In this document: one piece after another, positions 21,492 to 29,790 of the stretch
Layout: the number at the start of each line of letters is the position of its first letter
Position numbering within the stretch: the stretch's first letter is position 1
Assembly (NCBI GenBank): GCA_035687255.1
Contig: DASRYI010000191.1
Span: forward strand, 1-30,062
Source of the DNA: JAKEHA01 sp035687255
GTDB lineage: Bacteria > Krumholzibacteriota > Krumholzibacteriia > WVZY01 > JAKEHA01
DNA: 30,062 bases
Reading direction: 5' to 3'
The notes under the pieces: generated by a model
Database searches by the model: none
What the model saw: the letters and a program-made list of their open reading frames with translations, nothing else
What the model was told of the DNA's origin: nothing
Made by a program: the position numbers and the translations under genes

Positions 21492-23525
21492 CTAGCGGCG
21501 CCCGACTGCCGGCAGCTCCACGGTGAGCGAGGTGTGGCTCGTGGCGTGCCGTCCGGAATTGAGATCCAGCACTTCTACCAGCAGGTCATACACACCCGCG
21601 TCGAGTGCGCTGATGTCGATGGCGAGGTATTCGTTGGCCCGGTGGCTGTTGCCCTCGCGCTGGAAGGACTGCGAGATGACGGGATCGCTATCGCCAAAAC
21701 CGAGTACTCCCGCGGCCGTGTGGAACCAGTCTTTCCACGCGGGTGTGTCTCCGGCGTGACCGGGGAAGATGCTGTAGCGGATCTCGAACGCCGACATTCC
21801 TTCGATCGTCGTCAGGCCGTACACCTCGACATAGCTGCGCACCGGATCGTCGGCGCGGTACATGTGACCGGTGTGCGGGCGCATGCGCTGTCCGCCCCGG
21901 TCGATGGCCCCGGACGAATTGCGCCCGCTGTCGGTCACGTCGTCGTACAGGAGCACGTCACTGAGCATGAGCCCGTCGCCCGCAAACCGGCCCGCGTCGG
22001 CGTCGCCGCGCGCCAGCGCGAACATGCGCGAGTGTTCGTCCTGCAGACACCATGCCACCCGGTACTCGCCGAACGGGACCGAGGCGCGCCGCACGAAGTC
22101 GATGTCGCGGCGTCCGGCGTCGGCATGCACGGGAAGCTGCGACGTCCATAACGTGTCCGAGTAACTCCCCTCGCGTTTCCATGAGGAATTGAAGTAGGCC
22201 CCGCGCATCATGTAGCGGTTGGTCGACGCCGGCAGGGCGTAGGCCTCGACGGAATCGGCGTCGATGCGCATCCCGGTATAGAGCGAGGCGTGCAGATCGT
22301 CGTCGCGGAACACGGTCACGTCGAGCAGGCCCGTGAGCCGCGCGCGTGTGAACGGCAGCGTGGAAACTTCGCCTTCGTGGCGCATGTTGTGCAGCACGTA
22401 GTCGTCGTCATAGGGAATGCGCGGGTCACCGTTCAAGAACTCGTCCACGAACAGGAACTGGCGGAATTCGCTGCCGCGGGCGTATGACCACGTTTCCACG
22501 TGGCCGTCCTGCCCCTTTCCCAGTGAATGCTCGATGGTCAGGGGACGCCCGTACTTGATGAAGGTTTCACCGCGATCACACTGCCACCCGCGGCGTCCTG
22601 TCCAGGCGTTGGAGAAGAGCATGTCGGACACGAAGACGCGGTAGATGTGCTCGATCTGCCGCTCGTTGACGGGTGTAGTCGGGTCGGGGTCCGCGCCGAT
22701 CCAGTACGCGCGGCGCACCACGTCGCGCGCCGAAAGCGGCGCGTCCTCGTACTTGCTGATCATCTCCGCCGAAAGCACGGAGGTGAGACTCTGGTAGGCC
22801 TCGCGCTCCGCCGGCGGCAGCAGCGAGAGGCCGCGGTCGAAATAACGTCCGCACACGTCGTACTGTCCCGCGTCGAAGGCCAGCGTACCGCGATACAATT
22901 GAAAACTCGCGTCATTGGGGTAGCGCGCCAGCATCTGGTCGGCTTCGCGCACCGACGTGTCGGCGAGCGCGTAGCGCGCGTACAGGTAGAGTCGTGCGGC
23001 GTCCACGTTGGTGGTGTCGCAGGTCCAGGCGGTGCGCAACTGGCGGCGCGCGACATCCAGATCGTCGGTGTAGGCGTTCTGGCGTTTCCAGTTGCGGTAG
23101 TGGTACAGGCCCATCAGATAATAGGCGTCACAGCGCGAGGGATCGACATCGAGTGCGCGCTGCAGGCATCCCATGGCGTCGGGAAAGAAGCGCTGGGCGA
23201 AGTACGTCCGTCCGAGTTCAATGAGCACGTCCGGGTCCCGGGGAAACCACAGGCGCGCATCCTCGAGCACATGCTGCGACCGCAGGCGCGCATCGATGGT
23301 CCCGCGCAAGCGCCACAATCGGCCCAGCAGAATGCTGGCGCGCGGATCGGTGTGGTCGTCGAGATGGGAATGTTCGAGCAGGGTGATGGCACCGGTAGTA
23401 TCCCCCGCGGCCAGCAGGGTGTTGGCGCGTGCCACCGAATCCGCCGGGTCACGGGTGCCGCGCGCACGTGTGAGTGTCACAACGCACAGCACGAGGAGAA
23501 GAACGATGGAAGCAAGGCGCGCCAC
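21492..23525 (-). CDS. GWxTD-domain protein with TPR-like N-terminal half
   Basis: 677 aa from GTG 23525 (frame open to 23579). N-terminal hydrophobic segment LASIVLLLVLCVVTLTRA (signal or anchor). Residues about 30-260 contain TPR-like helices (SVARANTLLAAGDTTGAITLLE, DVLIELGRTYFAQRFFPDAMGCLQRALDVDPSRCDAYYLMGLYHY). A GWxTD-type domain follows: FWxRxDPTP-like YWIGADPDPTTPVNERQIEHIYRVF, then GWQCDRGETFIKYGRP, where the name motif reads GWQCD (Cys instead of Thr). The C-terminal third is beta-rich (IRYSIFPG, VYDLLVEVLDL). The family is exported in FCB-type bacteria and has no known function. TATATT (23538-23533) lies 7 nt before the GTG with no Shine-Dalgarno sequence and a poor -35. Confidence 0.8.
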   Translation of the reverse strand: MARLASIVLLLVLCVVTLTRARGTRDPADSVARANTLLAAGDTTGAITLLEHSHLDDHTDPRASILLGRLWRLRGTIDARLRSQHVLEDARLWFPRDPDVLIELGRTYFAQRFFPDAMGCLQRALDVDPSRCDAYYLMGLYHYRNWKRQNAYTDDLDVARRQLRTAWTCDTTNVDAARLYLYARYALADTSVREADQMLARYPNDASFQLYRGTLAFDAGQYDVCGRYFDRGLSLLPPAEREAYQSLTSVLSAEMISKYEDAPLSARDVVRRAYWIGADPDPTTPVNERQIEHIYRVFVSDMLFSNAWTGRRGWQCDRGETFIKYGRPLTIEHSLGKGQDGHVETWSYARGSEFRQFLFVDEFLNGDPRIPYDDDYVLHNMRHEGEVSTLPFTRARLTGLLDVTVFRDDDLHASLYTGMRIDADSVEAYALPASTNRYMMRGAYFNSSWKREGSYSDTLWTSQLPVHADAGRRDIDFVRRASVPFGEYRVAWCLQDEHSRMFALARGDADAGRFAGDGLMLSDVLLYDDVTDSGRNSSGAIDRGGQRMRPHTGHMYRADDPVRSYVEVYGLTTIEGMSAFEIRYSIFPGHAGDTPAWKDWFHTAAGVLGFGDSDPVISQSFQREGNSHRANEYLAIDISALDAGVYDLLVEVLDLNSGRHATSHTSLTVELPAVGRR

Positions 23526-23584
23526 GTCGGAGAATATAGGCTGGCAGCGCCCTGGATAGAAGCGCGCAGTTGCCCCCAACGCAA

Positions 23585-23616
23585 AACGGCGCGAAGGCTT
23601 CCGCCTCCGCGCCGTT
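23585..23616 (-). terminator. Terminator after the small secreted protein gene
   Basis: Stem of 14 pairs (23585-23598 with 23603-23616, loop of four). The single imperfect position is A-C on the plus strand but G-T on the minus strand, which favours minus-strand use; TTTT-GCG follows on that strand. Confidence 0.72.
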
Positions 23617-23636
23617 CCGCCGCGTTCGCCCCTGTG

Positions 23637-24005
23637 CTAGATATCCATCGGGTTGCCGATGGGATCTTCTTTGCCCCGGAACGATACTTTGAGAGCTGCC
23701 GTCGGTTCCGTCGTGAGGATCTTGAAGGCCATCGAGTTTCCGCCCTTTACGGGATTCTCGCCGGTCATGAACATCACGTGGTTTCCAGAAGCAACGCCAA
23801 CCCAGCCCTTGGGCGCGCGCACATCGTCGATGGCGGCGCCGGAGATGGTGACGGCATACACTTCGTCGGTCGAGGAGACGGTAACGGCAAGCGTGGTGAT
23901 GCCATCACTTTCTCCCTTCACGGCTTTGGTCGCGGTCGGGCCGGCCGCCCACGCGGGAGCGGCGGCGACGAACAACGCGACAAGAACGAGGATGGAGCGT
24001 TTCAT
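23637..24005 (-). CDS. Small secreted protein of unknown function
   Basis: 122 aa from ATG 24005. Clear signal peptide MKRSILVLVALFVAAAPAWA with cleavage at AWA-AG. The mature part, about 100 residues, is beta-rich (GITTLAVTVSSTDEVYAVTISG, SMAFKILTTEPTAALKVSFRG) with no cysteine, so it looks like a single small beta-sandwich. I do not recognise the family. A G-rich GGGGG lies about 10 nt before the ATG. The leader is long: the nearest good promoter element is an extended -10 (TGATACACT) at 24162-24154, about 140 nt upstream. A terminator hairpin follows the stop, so it is a single-gene unit. Confidence 0.7.
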   Translation of the reverse strand: MKRSILVLVALFVAAAPAWAAGPTATKAVKGESDGITTLAVTVSSTDEVYAVTISGAAIDDVRAPKGWVGVASGNHVMFMTGENPVKGGNSMAFKILTTEPTAALKVSFRGKEDPIGNPMDI

Positions 24006-24153
24006 AGAGGATCGACCCCCTTTGATGCGAATACACGAGCTGCAGAACGTGGTCGTCCATGCGAACTCGCCCGCAAACACTCGGACCGGTCCGGGGCGGT
24101 GCACCGTTCCCCCGGGAATCCGATGGCGTGCGGGCGTCTGTTTTAGTGCTTCA

Positions 24154-24162
24154 AGTGTATCA
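24154..24162 (-). promoter_or_regulatory. Extended -10 element for the small secreted protein gene
   Basis: Minus strand TG-A-TACACT at 24162-24154; no -35 is needed for an extended -10. It implies a leader of about 140 nt before ATG 24005. Confidence 0.4.
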
Positions 24163-24227
24163 CAGCCGGTCCGGCGGTGTCGAGATGGGTGGCGTCCTTA
24201 CGCCAACTTCCGGTTCCGGCTTATTGC

Positions 24228-24257
24228 TTGTGGGATCGGAGCCGGCGCGCGTATCAT
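24228..24257 (+). promoter_or_regulatory. Promoter of the periplasmic protein gene at 24288
   Basis: -35 TTGTGG (24228-24233), 18-bp spacer, -10 TATCAT (24252-24257), leader of about 24 nt with GGAGG (24276-24280). Confidence 0.6.
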
Positions 24258-24287
24258 CGCCTCTCCCGACGCAACGGAGGCAATTTG

Positions 24288-24998
24288 ATGATGGCTCGAT
24301 GGATACGCATTCTGGTGTGCGCCGCCGCGTTACTCCTGCCGGCGATGGCTCCGGGAGAGATTGTGACGTTGAAGGATGCGTCCACCGTCCGCGGACGGCT
24401 GATTCAGGTCGATGGGGACACGCTGGTGTTCCGCAGTTCCTTCGGCACGCTGCGCTTCCACCGCAATCAGGTGATCTCGATCGTGTTCGACGACTCCGTG
24501 CAGGCCATGGTAACGGCGCCGGTGTCGGCGCCGGCCGGCGCGGTCCGGGCTCCCGGAGGACAGGGCCGGATCGAGGTGGTGTTCCGCGACCGTCGCCTTT
24601 CCAGCAAGATCGCGATCGACCTCAAGAAAGACTGGGACGGCCATGTTGCCGCCAACCACATCATTACGGAATTCAGGGTGGAGGGGCACGTCGCCTATTC
24701 GGCGGTGGACACCACCATGGACAAGCGGATCTACAAAGGGCACACCACCATCATGAAGAACGACGTCGAGCTGGCCGACTTCGGTGTGAACGTCCCGGCG
24801 GGAATACACCAGACGGAACTGGTGGTGCGCAACGCCGACGGTGACGCCTATCGCGGGGATTTCGACCCCGGGCCGCTCGACCTGACCCTGCCCGTCGACA
24901 ACGTGGACGTCCGCCCCGGGGAAATCTATCGCATCAACGTGGCGATCTCGCGCGGGAAACTCAAGATGGGGCAACCGCGGCTGGTTCGCATCCAGTGA
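24288..24998 (+). CDS. Exported protein of unknown function
   Basis: 236 aa from ATG 24288 (ATG 24291 also possible); GGAGG lies 7 nt upstream. Signal peptide WIRILVCAAALLLPAMAPG. The next part, EIVTLKDASTVRGRLIQVDGDTLVFRSSFGTLRFHRNQVISIVF (residues about 23-66), has the look of an Sm-like/DUF-type beta-barrel found in exported proteins that begin with a rule such as 'I.LK.G....G.I...D...V....G...I....I..I.F'. A low-complexity Ala/Pro/Val linker follows, then a second beta-rich domain (RIEVVFRDRRLSSKIAIDLKKDWDGH... to IYRINVAISRGKLKMGQPRLVRIQ) that resembles a ligand-free sandwich. Function unknown. Convergent with the TPR lipoprotein gene (6 bp). Confidence 0.72.
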   Translation: MMARWIRILVCAAALLLPAMAPGEIVTLKDASTVRGRLIQVDGDTLVFRSSFGTLRFHRNQVISIVFDDSVQAMVTAPVSAPAGAVRAPGGQGRIEVVFRDRRLSSKIAIDLKKDWDGHVAANHIITEFRVEGHVAYSAVDTTMDKRIYKGHTTIMKNDVELADFGVNVPAGIHQTELVVRNADGDAYRGDFDPGPLDLTLPVDNVDVRPGEIYRINVAISRGKLKMGQPRLVRIQ

Positions 24999-25004
24999 TG
25001 CGCG

Positions 25005-26165
25005 CTACTTGATCGAATCCAGCGCGGACTGGATCGTGGTGCGCAACGCGGCGTCATCCCGTGCCTGATCGAGTGCGGTTTCCAGGCTGATGCGCGCGCG
25101 TTCCATGTCGTTCATGTCGATGTAGACCATTCCCAGCCGGTAGCGAAGACGTGGATCGAGCGGGGCGTGCGCCAGGCCGGCGGTGAGCGCGGCTTCCGCC
25201 TCGTTCAGATGCCCGGCCTGTTCGAGAACGCTTCCCAGTCCCAGATAGGCAGCCGCGTTCTCCGCGTCCAACTGGATGGCCATCCGGTACTGGCTCACCG
25301 ACTCCTCGTATTCGCGCCGCGCGCCCAGCGCAGCACCCAGCCAGGACCGCGCATCCGCATTGCGCGGGGCGTGTGCGACGGCCCGGCGCAGCACTGACTC
25401 GGCCGCCGCGTGATTGCCCAGTTCGATCTGACAGCGGCCGATCCCGATCATGGCATTCACATCGTTGCTGTCGGCGGAGTACACCTTCTGGAATTCAGTG
25501 AGCGCGTCGGCGGGCAGCTTGCGCGCGAGATACGCCTCGCCCAGGCCGCGGTGTCCGTACGCGGAACGGGGCTCCAGTTGCAGGCCATGGAGAAAGTACT
25601 GCGTGCTCTCATCGGCCCTCCCGGTTCGCAGGTACAACCATCCCATGTGCAGTTGCGCCGCGGCGTCATCGGGGGCGACACGAATGGCGTGGCGCAGCCT
25701 TGATGCGGCCTCGTCGTAGTCTCCCTGGCGCATCAGCAGTTCTCCGTAACCGGAGAGTGCCTGCACCTTGTCGGGCGAGATCCGCAGGGCCCGTTCGTAT
25801 TCGGTGCGGGCATCCGCGAGTTTGCCCGTGGCCTTGTACGCCTCGGCCAGGTTTACGTGGATGTCGGGGTCGTTGGGGTTGGTTGCGGATGCGGCTTCGA
25901 ACTGGACCAGCGCATCACCGGGATGCCCGGTCTCGAGCAACGCCACGCCGTAGTTGACACGCGCGTCGGGATCGGACGGCCGCGCGTCGACGGCCGATTT
26001 GAAGTTCGCCAGCGCGGTGGCGGTGTCGCCGCGCTCCATCGCGTCGATACCCTGGTTGTAGTTCTGGAGCGCCACATCGTGGCAGGCTGCCAGGGCAAGC
26101 GTCACCGCAACGGAAATCCCGGCGCGGCGCGCAAGGTGCGACATACGCAACGGTAGGTTCAGCAT
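25005..26165 (-). CDS. TPR-repeat lipoprotein
   Basis: 386 aa from ATG 26165. Lipobox LALAAC with lipidated Cys28. The rest is an almost unbroken array of about ten TPR units (for example NYNQGIDAMERGDTATALAN, DIHVNLAEAYKATGKLADAR, QALSGYGELLMRQGDYDEAA, AAYLGLGSVLEQAGHLNEAE), so it is a protein-binding scaffold facing the periplasm. The frame opens at ATG 26180, but a promoter -10 (26181-26176) lies on that codon, so the start must be 26165 or 26144. Neither has a Shine-Dalgarno sequence. Related proteins take part in envelope assembly or type IV pilus and secretion; nothing here fixes a role. Confidence 0.85.
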   Translation of the reverse strand: MLNLPLRMSHLARRAGISVAVTLALAACHDVALQNYNQGIDAMERGDTATALANFKSAVDARPSDPDARVNYGVALLETGHPGDALVQFEAASATNPNDPDIHVNLAEAYKATGKLADARTEYERALRISPDKVQALSGYGELLMRQGDYDEAASRLRHAIRVAPDDAAAQLHMGWLYLRTGRADESTQYFLHGLQLEPRSAYGHRGLGEAYLARKLPADALTEFQKVYSADSNDVNAMIGIGRCQIELGNHAAAESVLRRAVAHAPRNADARSWLGAALGARREYEESVSQYRMAIQLDAENAAAYLGLGSVLEQAGHLNEAEAALTAGLAHAPLDPRLRYRLGMVYIDMNDMERARISLETALDQARDDAALRTTIQSALDSIK

Positions 26166-26175
26166 GGGAACGCTG

Positions 26176-26205
26176 ATCATAGGCCCCGGTTGCGGGGCGA
26201 GTCAA
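26176..26205 (-). promoter_or_regulatory. Promoter of the TPR lipoprotein gene
   Basis: Minus-strand -35 TTGACT (26205-26200), 18-bp spacer, -10 TATGAT (26181-26176). ATG 26165 follows after 10 nt without a Shine-Dalgarno sequence. Confidence 0.65.
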
Positions 26206-26227
26206 AGGCAAGCGGTGGCGTCGGGAG

Positions 26228-26656
26228 CTAGCGGGCCGTCTGGGGAAAGTTTCCGGCCAGGGTGGTGAGCTTTACCGACTTCGTGGACGCGTGGACCACG
26301 AATACCTTCTCGTTGTTGGAGTCGGGATCTCCGGGAAAGACGAAAAAGCCCAGGCCCTGCGAGGAATAAGTGAGCGTGTATCCGAACAGCACTTCGTCGT
26401 CCTTGAATTCCACCATCACCTTCTTGCCGTGGTTCTGGCGGGCGAAGAACCCCTTCTTATCGTGATAGGCGGGGTTGCCGCTGAAATCGCGCACGAAGAA
26501 GAGCGCCTTGAGGTCGTCGATGGACACCTCATGCGGAACCCCCTCGGCCGTGATGTGGAAATTACGGCGCATGGGGGAGAAGTCGATGGTGGTGCCGGCC
26601 AGTGTCCGGCCATCGAAGAAGCGGGCCACCACACGATTCTCGGGACGCGCGATCAT
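26228..26656 (-). CDS. DUF6982-like protein of unknown function
   Basis: 142 aa from ATG 26656; the frame is open upstream to 26737 but those residues are Arg/His/Pro-rich and look non-coding. No signal peptide or TM. Two related beta-rich segments: NRVVARFFDGRTLAGTTIDFSP and GKKVMVEFKDDEVLFGYTLTYSSQGLGFFVFPGDPDSNNEKVFVV, linked by VSIDDLKALFFVRDFSGNPAY. The GKKV.V.FKD.E.L.GYT...FF.FP.DP.SNNE pattern recalls a domain I associate with DUF6982, often found with PilZ-domain proteins, which would suggest signalling. That association is from memory and uncertain. No clear ribosome binding site. It lies 47 bp beyond the TPR gene start on the same strand. Confidence 0.6.
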   Translation of the reverse strand: MIARPENRVVARFFDGRTLAGTTIDFSPMRRNFHITAEGVPHEVSIDDLKALFFVRDFSGNPAYHDKKGFFARQNHGKKVMVEFKDDEVLFGYTLTYSSQGLGFFVFPGDPDSNNEKVFVVHASTKSVKLTTLAGNFPQTAR

Positions 26657-26827
26657 GACATGGCGGCGGGTGCAACGGCCGTACCAGCCACGCAGGCAAG
26701 GGTGGGGAAGGGCGCGTGATGGCGCGTGCTCCCGCATGCGTCCCGGCGGTTTCCCGGTTCCCGGGGGCCTCGACGGCGCGAACGCGGAAGTTTGCTTCGC
26801 GGCCGGGTGAGTTGCCCCGCGCGGCGT

Positions 26828-27574
26828 CTAGGATCGTCGCTTCATGAACGCGTCGATCATGTCGATGGGAACCGGAAACACGATCGTCGAATTCTTTTCC
26901 GTCGCCACTTCCGTCAGCGTCTGCAGAAAACGGAGTTGAAGCGCCGTGGAGTTCTGCGACAGAACGTCGGCCGCCTCGCGCAGCTTCGCGGACGCCTGGA
27001 ATTCGCCGTCGGCGTGAATGACCTTGGAGCGCCGCTCGCGTTCCGCCTCGGCCTGCCGCATGATGGCGCGCTGCATCTCGGTGGGAAGGTCGACCTGCTT
27101 TACTTCCACCAGCGAGACCTTGATACCCCACGCATCGGTCTGCTCGTCGATGATGTGCTGGAGTTTCTGATTGATGGTGTCGCGTTCCGAGAGCAGTTGG
27201 TCGAGTTCGAATTGTCCCAGCGTGGAACGCAGCGTTGTCTGCGCCAGCTGCCCGGTCGCGTACAGGTAGTCCTCGACCTCGACGATGGCCTTGTCCGGGT
27301 GCAGCACGCGGAAGTAGACCACCGCGTTCACCTTCACCGAGACGTTGTCGCGGGTGATGATGTCCTGGGGGGCGACGTCCATGGTCACCACCCGCAGACT
27401 GACCTTCACCATCTTGTCCACAATGGGTATGAGGAAGATGATGCCGGGGCCGCGCACGCCCGCCAGGCGTCCCAGGCGGAAGACGACGGCCCGTTCGTAT
27501 TCGCGCAGCACACGAATGGCGGACCAGACGAGCATGAAGCCGATCAGAACAATGACCATCAGGGATACATTCAT
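26828..27574 (-). CDS. Slipin (stomatin/prohibitin, SPFH-domain) protein
   Basis: 248 aa from ATG 27574, chosen because GAGGAGG lies 6 nt upstream. One N-terminal TM helix (SLMVIVLIGFMLVWSAIRVL), then the SPFH domain: EYERAVVFRLGRLAGVRGPGIIFLIPIVD, VVTMDVAPQDIITRDNVSVKVNAVVYFRV, TLRSTLGQFELDQLLSERDTIN, and IIDEQTDAWGIKVSLVEVKQVDLPTEMQRAIMRQAEAERERR, ending in a coiled coil. This is the p-stomatin/slipin family that forms membrane microdomain scaffolds and is cut by its partner NfeD protease at the C-terminus. It begins 10 bp after the nfeD stop, in the same operon and the usual order. No missing elements noted. Confidence 0.95.
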   Translation of the reverse strand: MNVSLMVIVLIGFMLVWSAIRVLREYERAVVFRLGRLAGVRGPGIIFLIPIVDKMVKVSLRVVTMDVAPQDIITRDNVSVKVNAVVYFRVLHPDKAIVEVEDYLYATGQLAQTTLRSTLGQFELDQLLSERDTINQKLQHIIDEQTDAWGIKVSLVEVKQVDLPTEMQRAIMRQAEAERERRSKVIHADGEFQASAKLREAADVLSQNSTALQLRFLQTLTEVATEKNSTIVFPVPIDMIDAFMKRRS

Positions 27575-27584
27575 GAAGACCTCC

Positions 27585-28937
27585 TCAGGACGATGACGCG
27601 GCAGGACGGACGTGGAGCACCATGTCCTCGACGCGCACCACTTCCACACGTGCGCCGTCGGCGATGGGTTCATCGCTGACGGCATTCCAGAATTCACCGC
27701 GCACGAACACGGAGCCGCCGTGCGCGTTCACCTCGCCGCGCGCCACCCCGTGCAGCCCGAGCAGTCCCTCCCGGCCCGTGGTCACGCGCCGGCGCTGCGC
27801 GCGCACCCCCATGCCGACTGCGAAGAGGAAGAACAGTGCGGTGAAGATCACCGACGGGATGATGACGGAAAGTGACACGCGCATGAAGGGAAACGGGGAG
27901 TCGATGAGCATGATCGAACCGAACAGCATGGCGATCACACCTCCTGCCGTGAGCACGCCGTGCGAAGTGACCTTGATATCAAGAATGAAGAGCAGCAACG
28001 CGAGCGCGAGCAGGGCGGCGCCGGCCCAGTTGACGGGCAGCATCTGCAGCGCAAAGGCGCCGGTGATGAGCGCCAGCGTACCCACCACACCGGGGAGCAC
28101 GGCGCCCGGATTCTGGAGTTCGAAAAAGATGCCGAACACGCCCGCCAGCAGAAGCAGGTAGGCAATGTTGGGATCGGATATGCGCGCGAGAAAGCGTTCC
28201 CGCCACGATGGCGGACATTCCTCGATGGCGGCCCCGGTGAGTTGCAGCACGTGATCGGCGCCGGCGACATCGACGTGACGGCCGTCGATGCGCGCAACCA
28301 GGTCGGTGGGATCGCGGGCGATCACGTCGATGACATGCGCCGCCAGGGCCTCATCGGCGGTGGAAGAGATGCTCTCGCGCACCACGCGTTCCGCCCATTT
28401 GATGTCGCGCCCGCGGCGCGCCGCAATGGTGCGGGCGTAGGCGGCGGCATCGTTGGTCACCTTCTCCTGCATGACGTCGTTCTTGCCCGACTCGCCGCCC
28501 GGCCCGATGCTGACCGGATGCGCGGCGCCGATATTGGTGCCGGGAGCCATGGCGGAAATGTGCGCCGACAGCGCAATCAGGGCGCCGGCGCTGGCCGCAC
28601 GCGCGCCTTCGGGATACACGAAGGTCACGACCGGCACGGGGCTTGCCAGAATGTCCTGGATGATGTCCCGCATGGTGTCAGCCAGACCACCCGGGGTGTC
28701 GAGGGTGAGGATCAGGCAGGGAGCATGGCGCTGTTCGGCCAGTTTCAGCAGGCGGCGCACATAGATACCGCTGGCCGGACCAATAGGTCCGTCCAGGTGC
28801 CCGAGCAGAATGGGACCGGATGCGGCCGGCGGGGACTCGGCCCGGGAGGGCCCGGCGTCACCCGCCGCCAGTACCAACGCCACGCAGGCCACGGCCGCCG
28901 CGGCGGCACGTGAAAACAAACGGGCGGGGGTAAACAC
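27585..28937 (-). CDS. nfeD: NfeD-family membrane serine protease (ClpP-like, long form)
   Basis: 450 aa. Signal peptide at the N-terminus, then a ClpP-like protease domain (about 40-240): LILTLDTPGGLADTMRDI, the Ser nucleophile in RAASAGALIALSAH (Ser116), and the Lys general base in MQEKVTNDAAAYARTIAARRGRD (Lys159), 43 residues apart as in archaeal 1510-type proteases. Next about five TM helices (240-380, e.g. IAYLLLLAGVFGIFFELQNPGAVLPG) and a C-terminal OB-fold NfeD domain (GLHGVARGEVNAHGGSVFVRGEFWNA). It cleaves the C-terminal segment of the slipin encoded immediately downstream. The start is GTG 28937; the predicted -10 (28952-28947) ends 9 nt before it and there is no Shine-Dalgarno sequence. 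Confidence 0.93.
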   Translation of the reverse strand: MFTPARLFSRAAAAAVACVALVLAAGDAGPSRAESPPAASGPILLGHLDGPIGPASGIYVRRLLKLAEQRHAPCLILTLDTPGGLADTMRDIIQDILASPVPVVTFVYPEGARAASAGALIALSAHISAMAPGTNIGAAHPVSIGPGGESGKNDVMQEKVTNDAAAYARTIAARRGRDIKWAERVVRESISSTADEALAAHVIDVIARDPTDLVARIDGRHVDVAGADHVLQLTGAAIEECPPSWRERFLARISDPNIAYLLLLAGVFGIFFELQNPGAVLPGVVGTLALITGAFALQMLPVNWAGAALLALALLLFILDIKVTSHGVLTAGGVIAMLFGSIMLIDSPFPFMRVSLSVIIPSVIFTALFFLFAVGMGVRAQRRRVTTGREGLLGLHGVARGEVNAHGGSVFVRGEFWNAVSDEPIADGARVEVVRVEDMVLHVRPAASSS

Positions 28938-28946
28938 GTCGCTGTA

Positions 28947-28974
28947 ACGATAGCAGCACCCGGGCCGCGGTCAA
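28947..28974 (-). promoter_or_regulatory. nfeD-slipin operon promoter
   Basis: Minus-strand -35 TTGACC (28974-28969), 16-bp spacer, -10 TATCGT (28952-28947), very close to GTG 28937. Confidence 0.5.
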
Positions 28975-29066
28975 GCGCCATGTGGGCCCCGGGGCGATAA
29001 GGTTTGCGGGGCTGCGCGACGGTTTGCTAGCATCAATGACGCGTTCGCAGCATATTTCCCGAAGGG

Positions 29067-29606
29067 GTGAGGTCTTTCGAACACGTACTCTTGCTCAACG
29101 CCTCTTTTGAGCCGCTCAACGTAATTGGCTGGCGACGCGCCGTAAAGCTCGTCGTCCTGGAAAAGGCCGAGATCATCGAGGTTTCCGACCGCGAGGTTCG
29201 CTCTGTGTCCATGCGGGTTGCGGTGCCGTCGGTGGTTCGTCTGACCTCGTTTGTGCGCTTCCGTCGCCGCGAAGCCAAGTTTTCCCGCCGCAACATCTAT
29301 ACGCGCGACAATTTCCGATGCCAGTACTGCGGAAAGCGACCGTCGTCGCACGAGCTCACGTGCGACCACGTGATTCCACGTTCGCGCGGCGGACGCACCG
29401 ACTGGTCGAACATCGTGACGTGTTGCGTATCCTGCAACCGGCGCAAAGGGGGACGCACTCCGCAGGAAGCGGGGTTGCGGTTGATCCGTTCGCCGGCGCA
29501 GCCGACGTGGTTGTGGGGCGTTCAGAACCGCTTCGCCAACCGGCGGCCGCCCAAGAACTGGCACGTCTACATCTTTCTGGATCGGGAACTGGAAACCGCG
29601 TCGTAG
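29067..29606 (+). CDS. HNH endonuclease
   Basis: 179 aa. The N-terminal half HVLLLNASFEPLNVIGWRRAVKLVVLEKAEIIEV is typical of a widespread stand-alone bacterial HNH protein. The nuclease domain follows: FRCQYCG (Cys85, Cys88), CDHVIPRSRGGRTDWSNIVTCC with the H-N-H residues (CDHV, WSNI, and a His-equivalent in the third strand region), and CVSCNRRKGGRTP with the second zinc pair. It is probably a metal-dependent DNA nuclease; the housekeeping role of this family is not well known. Start is GTG 29067 with GAAGGG directly before it. A weak TTGCGG-N18-TAGCAT (29004-29033) could be the promoter. Not associated with a phage or restriction gene here. Confidence 0.88.
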   Translation: MRSFEHVLLLNASFEPLNVIGWRRAVKLVVLEKAEIIEVSDREVRSVSMRVAVPSVVRLTSFVRFRRREAKFSRRNIYTRDNFRCQYCGKRPSSHELTCDHVIPRSRGGRTDWSNIVTCCVSCNRRKGGRTPQEAGLRLIRSPAQPTWLWGVQNRFANRRPPKNWHVYIFLDRELETAS

Positions 29607-29616
29607 GTGGGTCGGT

Positions 29617-29705
29617 TGGTGCCGGAGGTCGGACTCGAACCGACACGGAGTTTTGGCTCCGGGGGATTTTGAGTCCCCTGCGTCTACCAGTTTCACCACT
29701 CCGGC
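29617..29705 (-). tRNA. tRNA-Leu (anticodon CAA)
   Basis: Long variable arm, class II. Acceptor GCCGGAG (29705-29699) pairs with CTCCGGC (29627-29621), followed by A and an encoded CCA (29619-29617). Anticodon loop CTCAAAA gives CAA, reading UUG. T loop TTCGAGT. Confidence 0.95.
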
Positions 29706-29713
29706 ACAGCAGT

Positions 29714-29742
29714 TATCTAGCGCAACGGCAAGCGGATGTCCA
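29714..29742 (-). promoter_or_regulatory. tRNA-Leu promoter
   Basis: Minus-strand -35 TGGACA (29742-29737), 17-bp spacer, -10 TAGATA (29719-29714), directly before the tRNA. Confidence 0.5.
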
Positions 29743-29752
29743 GATATTCCGC

Positions 29753-29781
29753 TTGGAGCGCGCGCGACCTTCTGGTAAGTT
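29753..29781 (+). promoter_or_regulatory. tRNA-Ala promoter
   Basis: -35 TTGGAG (29753-29758), 17-bp spacer, -10 TAAGTT (29776-29781), 9 nt before the tRNA. Confidence 0.45.
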
Positions 29782-29790
29782 CACCGGCGT

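Noticed and set aside
22527..24146. 539-aa plus-strand ORF antisense to the GWxTD and small secreted protein genes
   Set aside because: Composition of a complementary-strand shadow; both opposite genes have signal peptides and domain motifs.
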